The notes under the pieces: generated by a model
Told to the model about the DNA's origin: nothing
Databases searched by the model: none
What the model saw: the letters and a program-made list of their open reading frames with translations, nothing else
In this document: positions 1 through 7,525 of the stretch, in pieces
How the letters are laid out: each line of letters begins with the position of its first letter
How positions within the stretch are numbered: the stretch's first letter is position 1
Position numbers and translations under genes: made by a program
Origin: Bacteroidota bacterium
GTDB taxonomy: Bacteria > Bacteroidota > Bacteroidia > B-17B0 > Aurantibacillaceae
Reading direction: 5' to 3'
DNA length: 64,000 nt
Assembly: GCA_013298715.1 (NCBI GenBank)
Contig: JAAFIQ010000019.1
Location: 1 to 64,000, forward strand

Positions 1-116
1 TAATCAGAATACATTTAGTAAGCCTTTTAGATGTTATAGAATTAATACAAAACACCAAGCGAGCCTGGAAAATACAAACCTCAAAAGTAATAGCAACAAC
101 GTTATTCGATACATAA
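1..116 (+). CDS. C-terminal end of an unidentified protein (cut by window edge)
   Basis: Frame 3 is open from the window edge to a TAA at 114-116 (37 residues, ending IATTLFDT). The composition (VSLLDVIELIQNTKRAWKI) looks coding, with AT-rich codons like the neighbours, but nothing in it identifies a family. It could be the tail of a gene transcribed towards miaA. A G8 tract follows six bases after the stop. A short minus-strand ORF over the same bases is probably its shadow. Coding status is an inference. Confidence 0.35.
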   Translation, partial: IRIHLVSLLDVIELIQNTKRAWKIQTSKVIATTLFDT

Positions 117-121
117 AATCA

Positions 122-129
122 GGGGGGGG
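122..129. repeat. G8 homopolymer tract
   Basis: Eight consecutive G on the + strand in a region of about 30% GC, in the gap between the end of the truncated + strand gene (116) and the stop of miaA (183, minus strand). No promoter or coding frame clearly crosses it. A second, longer G tract lies at 63681-63690. Confidence 0.8.
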
Positions 130-182
130 TCTCCTTTAATTTTTTATTATAAATGCAATGGGAATAAGCCTCTTGAGCCTTT

Positions 183-1112
183 TTAAATATTTACTCGGTT
201 GATAGTGTTTAAATTTAGTAAAATTTCTTCTAGCGTTAAATTCCAATGTATTCTGCACCCTTCTTTTTCCATTTTTTTAAACCAAGTTAATTGCCGTTTA
301 CTAAATTTAATTATGGCCTGCAATAATTGCGTTTGTAAATCAGAATATGAAATTTTATTTAATAAGTAAAACGATAAAAATTTATATTCTAATCCTAATT
401 GCTGTAAGCGATCATGAGTAACCCCAATGCTCAAAAGATTTTCAGCTTCTTCAACCAAACCATTATTTAAGCGTGCTATTAAACGTGTTTCAATTTTTTG
501 CTCAATTATTTTTTGATTAGGTTTTATTCCAAAATAAATTGGTTGATAAGGTAAGTTTGGTTGTTTAATTATAGTTTTGTTCTCTTTTAGATAGCTTGCA
601 ATTTCTATTCCTCGTATAATACGTTTCTTAGAATCTCTATCCACATGTGCTGTATTGTCCTTATTAAATTTATTTAATTCAATTAATAACACTTCTTTAG
701 TTAAGGTTTCTAGATTTTTTCTTAGGTCCAAATTTTCTGGAACTTGGGTTAAGCTAAAATCTTTTTGCAATGCATCTAAGTATAATCCGGTGCCGCCGCA
801 AATTATAGGCACTTGCTTGTTGTGTTGAATCTCTAAAAAAGAATTTAAAAGTAGATCGCAAAAATTATGTAAGTAAAATTGTTCGCTTGGATCGCAAACA
901 TTAATGCAGTAGTGTTTTATAATTTTATTATCAATACTATATTCGTGCAAATCCTTGCCAGTTCCAATATCCAAATGTTTATAAACTTGTCTACTATCTG
1001 CACTTATTATAGCCCCATTTATATTACTTGCCAAATTGCATGCCAAATTTGTTTTGCCACTGGCTGTTGTGCCTAATATTACAATGCAGTTATAAGCTCG
1101 CATAAAAGGCAT
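183..1112 (-). CDS. miaA: tRNA dimethylallyltransferase
   Basis: MiaA transfers a dimethylallyl group to N6 of A37 in tRNAs reading UNN codons, the first step of ms2i6A synthesis, in the cytosol. The protein has 309 residues, normal for the family. It shows the P-loop GTTASGKT at residues 14-21, the DSRQVYK substrate motif at about 39-45 (D39 is the expected general base), GTGKD, and GGTGLYLDAL in the middle. An ATG three codons in (MRAYN, at 1103) is an equally good start and would shorten the overlap with the upstream yraN-like gene from 23 to 14 bases. The two genes form an overlapping minus-strand pair, so translation is probably coupled. Confidence 0.93.
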   Translation of the reverse strand: MPFMRAYNCIVILGTTASGKTNLACNLASNINGAIISADSRQVYKHLDIGTGKDLHEYSIDNKIIKHYCINVCDPSEQFYLHNFCDLLLNSFLEIQHNKQVPIICGGTGLYLDALQKDFSLTQVPENLDLRKNLETLTKEVLLIELNKFNKDNTAHVDRDSKKRIIRGIEIASYLKENKTIIKQPNLPYQPIYFGIKPNQKIIEQKIETRLIARLNNGLVEEAENLLSIGVTHDRLQQLGLEYKFLSFYLLNKISYSDLQTQLLQAIIKFSKRQLTWFKKMEKEGCRIHWNLTLEEILLNLNTINRVNI

Positions 1113-1461
1113 CTTCTAAATGATTAATTTCGGGTGTTTCATCTGCTTTAAACAAAATAGCAATTACATCAAATCTACATTCGAGTTCAATATTCTTAGT
1201 TTCGATGTAATTATTTGCAGCGCTCACTAAAAATTTTTGTTTTTGTTTGGTTACAAAATCCTCTGGGTTTCCAAATTCGCTTCCGCTGCGGGCTTTTACT
1301 TCGATTACAATTATTTGATTCTTGTGTGTTGCAATAATATCAATTTCTAGTTTTTTATAGCGCCAATTCGTTTCTAAAATAGTATACCCTTTCTCTTGCA
1401 AAAGTAATTTCGCCAAATTTTCGCCATGTTTCCCTAAATATTGTGAATTATTTTTTGCCAC
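1090..1461 (-). CDS. YraN/UPF0102 family endonuclease-like protein
   Basis: A 123-residue protein starting with GTG (GTG GCA AAA AAT). It carries the UPF0102 core: GKHGENLA at the N-terminus, NWRYKKLEIDIIA and IVIEVKAR. The E..D...EVK arrangement matches the catalytic core of the restriction-endonuclease/Holliday-junction-resolvase fold. The molecular role of the family is not settled. The gene overlaps the start of miaA. The assignment to the family is firm; function is unknown. Confidence 0.88.
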   Translation of the reverse strand: MAKNNSQYLGKHGENLAKLLLQEKGYTILETNWRYKKLEIDIIATHKNQIIVIEVKARSGSEFGNPEDFVTKQKQKFLVSAANNYIETKNIELECRFDVIAILFKADETPEINHLEDAFYASL

Positions 1462-1518
1462 CTTGTTTTATAAGTACTAAAATACATATATTAGTGTTAT
1501 AATTTAATTAAATAAAAA

Positions 1519-2151
1519 ATGAAAAAATTATTTCTATTTAGCGCATTAACTTTTAGTTTGTCTGCATTGGCACAAGGTTTTAGTGGAAGTATAGAGTTTA
1601 AATATTATACACTTAAAGATACCAATAGCAACACTTATTTTGTAAAAGACAAGCTTGTTAGACTCGATCAATACAACAAAAAAACAGGAAATATTGAAGG
1701 AAGTTTTTTATTTGATTTAGCAGGAAACACAATTAGGTTTTTAAATCCAAAGCGTAAAGTTTGGGGCTTTAATAAAAGCGAAATGCCTCCAATTGTAAAA
1801 GGCACATGCGCCGTAACTAAAGGCGGTAACAAACGTTTGCAAGGAATTAATTGTACGGAATATGTTGTAAAAAATACTGAAGAAAATACAGCAATTACTT
1901 ATTGGATAGCGACTGATAAGTTTACTTTTTTTAGCCCGATGATGAAGTTATGGAATAGAAAAGATAAACAAAGTATTTATTTTAATAAAATTGAAGGTTT
2001 AGCTGAAGGCGCAATGCCATTGATGAGCGAGGAAAAACAATTGAGCGACGGCAAAACAATTTCTAAATTGGAAGTTGTAAAAATAGGCAAAGGTGCTCCA
2101 GACGATGCTTTGCTTGAAATCCCAGCAGGGTATAACAAATTTGATCAATAA
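1519..2151 (+). CDS. exported DUF4412-like protein
   Basis: A 210-residue protein with a signal peptide (MKKLFLFSALTFSLSALAQ, cleavage probable after ALA-Q). The mature part begins GFSGSIEFKYYT and continues with a repeated beta pattern (VKDKLVRLDQY, DLAGNTIRFLNPKRKVW, ATDKFTFF), typical of Bacteroidota DUF4412-type periplasmic proteins that are often compared with LolA/LolB folds. No catalytic residues are visible. It is a single gene bounded by a strong terminator. Family membership is inferred from pattern, not from a search. Confidence 0.7.
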   Translation: MKKLFLFSALTFSLSALAQGFSGSIEFKYYTLKDTNSNTYFVKDKLVRLDQYNKKTGNIEGSFLFDLAGNTIRFLNPKRKVWGFNKSEMPPIVKGTCAVTKGGNKRLQGINCTEYVVKNTEENTAITYWIATDKFTFFSPMMKLWNRKDKQSIYFNKIEGLAEGAMPLMSEEKQLSDGKTISKLEVVKIGKGAPDDALLEIPAGYNKFDQ

Positions 2152-2166
2152 CTGTATTTTAATTTT

Positions 2167-2197
2167 TAAAAAGGAGCTCAAAAAAGCTCCTTTTTTA
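2167..2197 (+). terminator. intrinsic terminator after the DUF4412-like gene
   Basis: Inverted repeat AAAAAGGAGCT / AGCTCCTTTTT with a short A-rich loop, followed by a T run, 16 bases after the stop at 2151. The stem is near perfect, so it may work in both directions. It separates this gene from truA. Confidence 0.88.
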
Positions 2198-2200
2198 TTT

Positions 2201-2208
2201 TATCTTTG
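2201..2208 (+). promoter_or_regulatory. -7 promoter element for truA (TATCTTTG)
   Basis: TATCTTTG matches the Bacteroidota -7 consensus TAnnTTTG exactly. It lies directly after the terminator and 11 bases before the truA ATG, so the leader would be only about 5-7 bases. No TTG -33 box is present at the usual 19-21 base spacing. Confidence 0.6.
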
Positions 2209-2218
2209 CGCCCAGCAA

Positions 2219-2983
2219 ATGGCAAGGTATTTTTTATCACTATCATACAATGGAGCTACCTATAATGGTTGGCAATCGCAACAAAACACACCAAACACCA
2301 TACAGCAAGTTTTAGAAGAAAAAATTAATTTAATTTTAAAAGACACTATTGAATTAGTTGGCTGTGGAAGAACCGATGCGGGTGTTCATGCAAAACAATA
2401 CATTGCTCATTTTGATTGTGAGTCGGCAAATTTATTCGAGCAAAAACAACACTATATATATAAGTTCAATACCATATTGCCTAACACCATTGCAATTAAT
2501 GATATTATTAAAGTTGCCGATACTGCTCACGCAAGGTTTGATGCAATAGAACGCACTTATTATTACTTTATTCACCAACATAAAAATCCATTTACCGATA
2601 AATTTAGCACTTACGTTTACGGAAATTTAGACGTAGATTTAATGAACATTGCAGCGGCTACTTTACTTGAGTATACTGACTTTACAAGCTTTAGCAAACT
2701 ACATGCGCAAACTAAAACTAACAATTGTAAAATTACAAAAGCTGTTTGGTTAAAATCAAACCCACACGAGTGGCGCTTTACCATTACCGCAGATAGATTT
2801 TTGCGCGGCATGGTACGTGCAATTGTTGGCACATTATTATTAGTAGGAAAAAATAAAATTACTATTCAAGAATTCAGACAAATAATTGAAGACAAAGACA
2901 GACAAAGGGCTGGTAATAACGTGCCTGCGGAAGCATTATTTTTAACAGGAATAAAATACCCTAAACATATTTATGCAGGCTAA
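2219..2983 (+). CDS. truA: tRNA pseudouridine(38-40) synthase
   Basis: TruA isomerises U38, U39 and U40 in the anticodon arm of tRNAs. The start chosen is the ATG at 2219 (MARYFLSLSYNG), giving 254 residues as usual. The frame is open further upstream into the preceding gene, but the family N-terminus begins here. The catalytic aspartate is D53 in GCGRTDAGVHA; the C-terminal FLRGMVRAIVGTL helix is also typical. The stop overlaps the ATG of the next gene by 11 bases, so truA and the ABC exporter gene are co-transcribed. Confidence 0.95.
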   Translation: MARYFLSLSYNGATYNGWQSQQNTPNTIQQVLEEKINLILKDTIELVGCGRTDAGVHAKQYIAHFDCESANLFEQKQHYIYKFNTILPNTIAINDIIKVADTAHARFDAIERTYYYFIHQHKNPFTDKFSTYVYGNLDVDLMNIAAATLLEYTDFTSFSKLHAQTKTNNCKITKAVWLKSNPHEWRFTITADRFLRGMVRAIVGTLLLVGKNKITIQEFRQIIEDKDRQRAGNNVPAEALFLTGIKYPKHIYAG

Positions 2984-4724
2984 AAACAAATTTAATTTTG
3001 GTTTAATCGCACGTATTTTATCATATACAAAACCTTACAAGGGATTGTTTATCACCTCTTTAATATTAACGCTATGTCTTGCGACAATAGCTATTGCGCG
3101 ACCATTATTAATTAAAGAAGCCTTAAACACAGGTGTTGGTAAGCAGTTGAGTAGTGCACACCTTAACTATTTCTGCTTATTTATTTTATTCTCCTTATTT
3201 ATTGAGGCAATTTTTCAAATAATAAATATGCGCGTAACAAATTTGCTTGGACAAAACATTGTACGCGATTTACGCAACCAAGTTTACACACATATTTTAA
3301 AATTAAAAAATAAATACTTTGATACAACACCTGTTGGGATGCTTGTTACAAGAGCGATTTCAGACATTGAAAGTTTGAGCGATGTGTTTGCCCAAGGCTT
3401 TATTGTTATTGCTGGTGATATTGTTATGCTTATAGTTTTTATTTCTGTTATGCTTCACCAAAATTGGGTTTTGGCTTTACTTGCTTTTAGCACAATCCCT
3501 TTATTGTTTATAGCAACAGCAATTTTTAAACGTGGAGTAAAAAAAACATTTACCATGGTTCGTAATGCTGTATCAAACTTAAACACCTTTACTCAAGAAC
3601 ACATAACCGGAATGCGTTTGGTGCAGTTGTTTAATAGAGAAGAAACAGAATTAAAAAAGTTTGTTGAAATTAATAACGAGCACAAGGCGGCAAACATAAA
3701 ATCTATTTTTTATTACTCGGTATTTTTTCCTATTGTAGAAATTTTATCGAGTGTATCTATTGCTTTAATTATTTGGTTTGCGGGCTTTAATAAAAGTAAT
3801 ATGCAAATCAATATTGGTGATATTACCTTTTTTAATATGATGGTTGGCTTACTTTTTAGACCCATTCGCATGTTGGCAGATAGATTAAATACTTTACAAA
3901 TGGGTATTGTAAGTGCCGAACGCGTATTCAAGGTGCTTGATACAAACGAAGTAATAGAATCAAACGGAAAAATAATTTTTGAGGACGTAAAAAGTGGGAT
4001 AGAATTTAGCAACGTGTATTTTGCTTACACAGAAAATGAGTTTGTTTTAAAAGGCGTAAATTTAATAATAGAACCACGTAAAACCATTGCTATTGTTGGG
4101 GCTACAGGGGCAGGAAAATCTACCATAATAAATTTATTGAGTAGGTTTTACGAATACAATAAAGGTGAGATATTAATTAATGAAAAAAATATTCGCGATT
4201 ACGATTTAGAAAGTTTAAGAAAAAATACGGGAGTTGTTTTGCAAGATGTGCATTTGTTTAATGATAGCGTTTTAAATAATATTACACTTAATAATACAGA
4301 AATTACACTGGATCAAGTTACAAAAGCTACCGAAGAAATTGGATTACTAAGTTATATTAATTCTTTACCTGGAGGATTTAACTACCAAGTAACCGAGCGT
4401 GGCCAAAGCTTATCTGCTGGGCAAAAGCAACTAATTTCGTTTATAAGAGCCTATGTGTATAAACCCGCTATTTTTATTTTAGATGAAGCCACCGCAACTA
4501 TAGATAGTAATACCGAACAATTAATAAAAATTGCAACAGAACGCATTTCTGCTGGAAGAACCGCCATTATTATTGCTCACCGCTTATCTACTATAAAAAA
4601 TGTAGATAAAATTTTTGTTTTTGAAAATGGGCAAGTAATTGAAGAAGGTAGTTTTACGGAACTTATTTCTTTAAATAAAAAGTTTAAAGCCTTGCACGAT
4701 TTAAGTTTAGAAAAAGTTAGTTAA
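2973..4724 (+). CDS. MsbA-type ABC exporter (fused permease and ATPase)
   Basis: A 583-residue half-transporter. Residues 1 to about 320 form six membrane helices (ABC_membrane domain). The ATPase domain follows, with Walker A GATGAGKST (about 375), Q-loop GVVLQDVHLF, signature LSAGQKQ (about 480), Walker B IFILDEATA and H-loop IIAHRLST. The lineage usually annotates this as an MsbA-like lipid or multidrug exporter; the substrate cannot be read from the sequence. It works as a homodimer in the inner membrane. It overlaps truA by 11 bases. Confidence 0.9.
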   Translation: MQAKNKFNFGLIARILSYTKPYKGLFITSLILTLCLATIAIARPLLIKEALNTGVGKQLSSAHLNYFCLFILFSLFIEAIFQIINMRVTNLLGQNIVRDLRNQVYTHILKLKNKYFDTTPVGMLVTRAISDIESLSDVFAQGFIVIAGDIVMLIVFISVMLHQNWVLALLAFSTIPLLFIATAIFKRGVKKTFTMVRNAVSNLNTFTQEHITGMRLVQLFNREETELKKFVEINNEHKAANIKSIFYYSVFFPIVEILSSVSIALIIWFAGFNKSNMQINIGDITFFNMMVGLLFRPIRMLADRLNTLQMGIVSAERVFKVLDTNEVIESNGKIIFEDVKSGIEFSNVYFAYTENEFVLKGVNLIIEPRKTIAIVGATGAGKSTIINLLSRFYEYNKGEILINEKNIRDYDLESLRKNTGVVLQDVHLFNDSVLNNITLNNTEITLDQVTKATEEIGLLSYINSLPGGFNYQVTERGQSLSAGQKQLISFIRAYVYKPAIFILDEATATIDSNTEQLIKIATERISAGRTAIIIAHRLSTIKNVDKIFVFENGQVIEEGSFTELISLNKKFKALHDLSLEKVS

Positions 4725-4733
4725 TTTTTTTAT

Positions 4734-4741
4734 TAACTTTG
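4734..4741 (+). promoter_or_regulatory. -7 promoter element for trhO (TAACTTTG)
   Basis: TAACTTTG fits TAnnTTTG. It starts ten bases after the stop of the ABC exporter gene and lies 43 bases before the trhO ATG. A TTAG, not a TTG, is found upstream at roughly the -33 position, so the match is partial. Confidence 0.5.
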
Positions 4742-4783
4742 TCCAATTAAAATAGTATAACCTGCAATTATATCTATTACATT

Positions 4784-5857
4784 ATGTCAACATTAGCCAA
4801 CAGGATTGATAAAAACATCCTAAAACAAAAATTAAAAGAAGAACAGTTTCTTCGAAAAACAATTTCGTTTTACCGTTACATTTCAATTGCGGAACCAAAC
4901 AGCCTTAGAGATGAACTATTCTTAAAATGGAGTTCTTTAAACTGCTTTGGTCGTGTTTACTTAGCGCACGAAGGCATTAATGCGCAAATGAGTGTACCTG
5001 AACATGAATGGGATAATTTCGTTACACACTTATTTTCAATGCCATATTTTAAAGAAGTACCTTTTAAGCACGCTGTAGATGGTAATGGCAAAAGTTTTTA
5101 CAAACTTATTGTAAAGGTGCGTGATAAAATTGTTGCAGATGGCATTGAAGATAAAACATTCAACCCAAGCAACACCGGTAAATACTTAAACGCCCTAGAG
5201 TTTAACGAAGCGCTTGACAACAAAGATACAATTGTTGTAGATATGCGCAATCATTACGAAAGTGAAGTTGGCCGTTTTGATAAAGCATTTTGCCCCGATG
5301 CTGATACCTTTAGAGAAGAGTTACCATTGGTTGTAGAGCACTTAAAAGGTAAAGAAGATAAAAAAATAATTATGTACTGCACGGGCGGTATTCGTTGTGA
5401 GAAAGCAAGCGCTTATTTAAAACATCAAGGTTTTAGCGATGTAAGTCACCTTCAAGGTGGTATTATACAATACGCGCAAGAAATAAAAGAACAAAACTTA
5501 GAGAGCAAGTTTAAAGGAATAAATTTTGTATTTGATGAACGAATTGGCGAACGCATTACAAACGATGTACTCAGTAAATGTCATCAGTGCCAACAACCAT
5601 GCGATACACATGTAAATTGTAAAAACGACGATTGTCATTTACTGTTTATTCAATGTGAAACGTGTGCAAAAAAAATGAATGGTTGTTGCACACCAGAGTG
5701 TGTTAGAATTGTTGCACTGCCAATTGAAGAACAACGTAGAATCCGCAAAGGACGCGTTAAAAACGGACCAGAATGCTTGGCGGTTTATAAGAGCAGGCTA
5801 AGGCCAAATCTAGCAGAAATATTAAAAAATAATCTAAATCTAAATTATAAAGCCTAA
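4784..5857 (+). CDS. trhO: oxygen-dependent tRNA uridine(34) hydroxylase, rhodanese family
   Basis: TrhO (YceA family) hydroxylates U34 of tRNA to form ho5U, using O2. The protein has 357 residues: an N-terminal acylphosphatase-like domain (to about 120), a rhodanese domain with the active-site loop CTGGIRCEKAS (about 198), and a C-terminal cysteine-rich region (CHQCQQPCDTHVNC, CETCAKKMNGCCTPEC) expected in the long form. It starts at the ATG following the -7 element at 4734. The next gene begins only five bases after its stop, so the first TA pair may be read from the same transcript. Confidence 0.9.
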   Translation: MSTLANRIDKNILKQKLKEEQFLRKTISFYRYISIAEPNSLRDELFLKWSSLNCFGRVYLAHEGINAQMSVPEHEWDNFVTHLFSMPYFKEVPFKHAVDGNGKSFYKLIVKVRDKIVADGIEDKTFNPSNTGKYLNALEFNEALDNKDTIVVDMRNHYESEVGRFDKAFCPDADTFREELPLVVEHLKGKEDKKIIMYCTGGIRCEKASAYLKHQGFSDVSHLQGGIIQYAQEIKEQNLESKFKGINFVFDERIGERITNDVLSKCHQCQQPCDTHVNCKNDDCHLLFIQCETCAKKMNGCCTPECVRIVALPIEEQRRIRKGRVKNGPECLAVYKSRLRPNLAEILKNNLNLNYKA

Positions 5858-5862
5858 GAACA

Positions 5863-6114
5863 ATGACAACTAACGCGCTCAGACAAAAAATTGCAGAATA
5901 CATTCATTTTGCTGATGAAAAAAAAGTAAAAGCAATTTATAATTTATTGGAAGAAAATATTAATCAGAAAAGAGAAATTTGGACAAAGGAATTTACTTTA
6001 GAAATGAATAAACGCGCAAGTGATATTGAAACAAATAAGGTAAAACCTAAAAATAAAACTCAAGTCATTAATAAAGCAACATCTTTAATACGCAAAATAA
6101 ACAATGGAAAATAA
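5863..6114 (+). CDS. type II antitoxin, RelB-like (TA pair 1)
   Basis: An 83-residue protein with the pattern seen in Bacteroidota addiction-module antitoxins: a helical N-terminus (LRQKIAEYIHFADEKKVKAIYNLLEE), then IWTKEFTLEMNKR and a charged, probably disordered tail ending INNGK that would wrap around the toxin. It overlaps the toxin gene by 11 bases. The same WTKEF..EM.(K/R)R block occurs in the second antitoxin at 6978-7226, so the two are paralogues. It binds and neutralises the toxin encoded next; DNA binding is likely but no operator is visible just upstream. Confidence 0.8.
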   Translation: MTTNALRQKIAEYIHFADEKKVKAIYNLLEENINQKREIWTKEFTLEMNKRASDIETNKVKPKNKTQVINKATSLIRKINNGK

Positions 6115-6412
6115 TTATTCCGTTTATTTTCACCCAAACGCTGAAAAAGAACTCCTCGATTCTTTGGGGTGGTATGAACTTTCAAAAAAAGATTTAGGAA
6201 TAGAGTTTATGACAGAAATAAATAAGGTGTTAGATTTAATTGAATTAAACCCACTTCTGTTTTCCATAAAGCGTAAGCTATTTAGAGAGGCTGTTGTTAA
6301 GAAATTCCCTTATTTAATTATTTACAAAATTGATTTTACAAGTAAAAAAATAAATATTCTTTCTATTTTTAACACAAATCGAAATCCGAGATTAAAATAT
6401 AGCCCGAAATAA
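6104..6412 (+). CDS. type II toxin, RelE/ParE family (TA pair 1)
   Basis: A 102-residue protein of the RelE/ParE fold, with family landmarks HPNAEKELLDSLGWYE, LGIEF, NPLLFSIKRKLFREAVVKKFPYLIIYK and ILSIFNTNRNP. The F(R)E...KKFPY(L)I(I)Y and NTxRNPR blocks are those of Bacteroidota RelE/ParE toxins. Target (ribosome-dependent mRNA cleavage or gyrase) cannot be decided from the sequence. The ATG lies in the antitoxin end: AATGGAAAATAA holds both the start and the antitoxin stop. Confidence 0.85.
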   Translation: MENNYSVYFHPNAEKELLDSLGWYELSKKDLGIEFMTEINKVLDLIELNPLLFSIKRKLFREAVVKKFPYLIIYKIDFTSKKINILSIFNTNRNPRLKYSPK

Positions 6413-6439
6413 TGTACCTTTAAGTTAAAAAAATAAATC

Positions 6440-6976
6440 ATGAAATTATTACTTTATCCTGTTTTAATAACGCTGCTAGGGTGTGTTACTTTAAGTTGCA
6501 AAAAAACCAAAGAAGAAGTTGATAAACTAACCGAGTTTGATATTGATTACACAACCAACCTCACTGTTCCTTCTCAAACCTTGGCAATAAATGTTCCTGT
6601 AGATTTTAGTACGCCAGATATTTCTACGAATAGTCTAAGTAAGTTTTCTGAAAATAACACGACAAAGGATTTAGTAAGCGAAATTAAATTATCAAAATTC
6701 AAAATATCTGTAGCAACTGGCAATTTAGATTTTTTAAAGTCTTTAAACATTTATATCAAATCAAGTAGCGGCGAAACCTTAATTGGTTCAAAAACAAATA
6801 TACCAACGGGTATAATGGAAGCTAATTTAGATTTGTTAGATGTAAATATTAAAAATTTTATTGTGGAGCCAACTATGAAATTTAGGGTAACTGTGGTTAT
6901 AGATGCCTCAACCGTAAACGGACAAAATTTAAAAATGGATCAAACAGTTCGAGTAAAAGCAACTTTAATTAAATAA
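6440..6976 (+). CDS. lipoprotein of unknown function
   Basis: A 178-residue protein with a lipoprotein signal: MKLLLYPVLITLLGCVTLSC, with the lipobox cysteine at residue 20 followed by KKTKEE. The rest is beta-rich and low in charge pattern, with no recognised motif. It sits between the two TA pairs, 27 bases after the first toxin and one base before the second antitoxin, in the same direction. It might be cargo captured between two duplicated TA modules, or simply a neighbour. Function unknown. Confidence 0.75.
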   Translation: MKLLLYPVLITLLGCVTLSCKKTKEEVDKLTEFDIDYTTNLTVPSQTLAINVPVDFSTPDISTNSLSKFSENNTTKDLVSEIKLSKFKISVATGNLDFLKSLNIYIKSSSGETLIGSKTNIPTGIMEANLDLLDVNIKNFIVEPTMKFRVTVVIDASTVNGQNLKMDQTVRVKATLIK

Positions 6977-6977
6977 A

Positions 6978-7226
6978 ATGACTTCATTAAACAAAAAAAA
7001 ACAAATCATTAATTATCTTGATAATATTGATAATGAAAGATTAAATGCGCTATACAATTTTATTAAACCAGAAATAGAAGCGCATAATATTTGGACAAAA
7101 GAATTCGTAGATGAAATGGAACGAAGAAGTTTGGAGGCTAAAAGAAATTATAACACAACAATAGACGGAAAAAAAGCTATGAAACAATTAGATGCAATTA
7201 TCAAAAAAGTTAGCAGTGGTAAATAA
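6978..7226 (+). CDS. type II antitoxin, RelB-like (TA pair 2)
   Basis: An 82-residue paralogue of the antitoxin at 5863-6114. Shared features are the helical N-terminus (IINYLDNIDNERLNALYNFI), the WTKEF..EM.RR block and the C-terminal SSGK ending. The ATG is one base after the lipoprotein stop. It overlaps the toxin gene at 7216-7226. Confidence 0.8.
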   Translation: MTSLNKKKQIINYLDNIDNERLNALYNFIKPEIEAHNIWTKEFVDEMERRSLEAKRNYNTTIDGKKAMKQLDAIIKKVSSGK

Positions 7227-7524
7227 ATTTTCATATAGATTTACTGATTTAGCAAATTTAGAATTAATTGAAGCGGTTGTTTGGTATGAGTCTAATAAAA
7301 TAAATTTAGGTAAAGAATTTAAAATAAAATTAACTGCGGTTTTGAAATTAGTTTGTAGTAATCCTTACTATTTTCAAATTAAACACAGTTCTTTCAGAGA
7401 AGTAAAAATAAAAAAATTTCCGTTCTTAGTAATTTATGAAGTAAATGAAAAGTTACATGAAATATTAATTCTTTCGGTATTTAACACAAGTAGAAATCCA
7501 AAATTAAAATTTAAGAAAAAATAA
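7216..7524 (+). CDS. type II toxin, RelE/ParE family (TA pair 2)
   Basis: A RelE/ParE-fold toxin of 102 residues if it starts with GTG at 7216 (VVNKFSYRF). An ATG at 7192 is in frame and would add eight residues, but the GTG gives the same length and the same 11-base overlap with its antitoxin as in TA pair 1 (GTGGTAAATAA against ATGGAAAATAA), so GTG is preferred. Conserved blocks are VVWYES, LGKEF, NPYYFQIK, FREVKIKKFPFLVIYE and ILSVFNTSRNPKLK. The pair is clearly homologous to pair 1. Confidence 0.83.
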   Translation: MVNKFSYRFTDLANLELIEAVVWYESNKINLGKEFKIKLTAVLKLVCSNPYYFQIKHSSFREVKIKKFPFLVIYEVNEKLHEILILSVFNTSRNPKLKFKKK

Positions 7525-7525
7525 A

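Noticed and set aside
30-114. Short minus-strand frame starting with ATG and a leucine run near the window start
   Set aside because: It ends after about 26 codons and overlaps the better-looking + strand frame; the leucine run mirrors the AT-rich codons of that frame.
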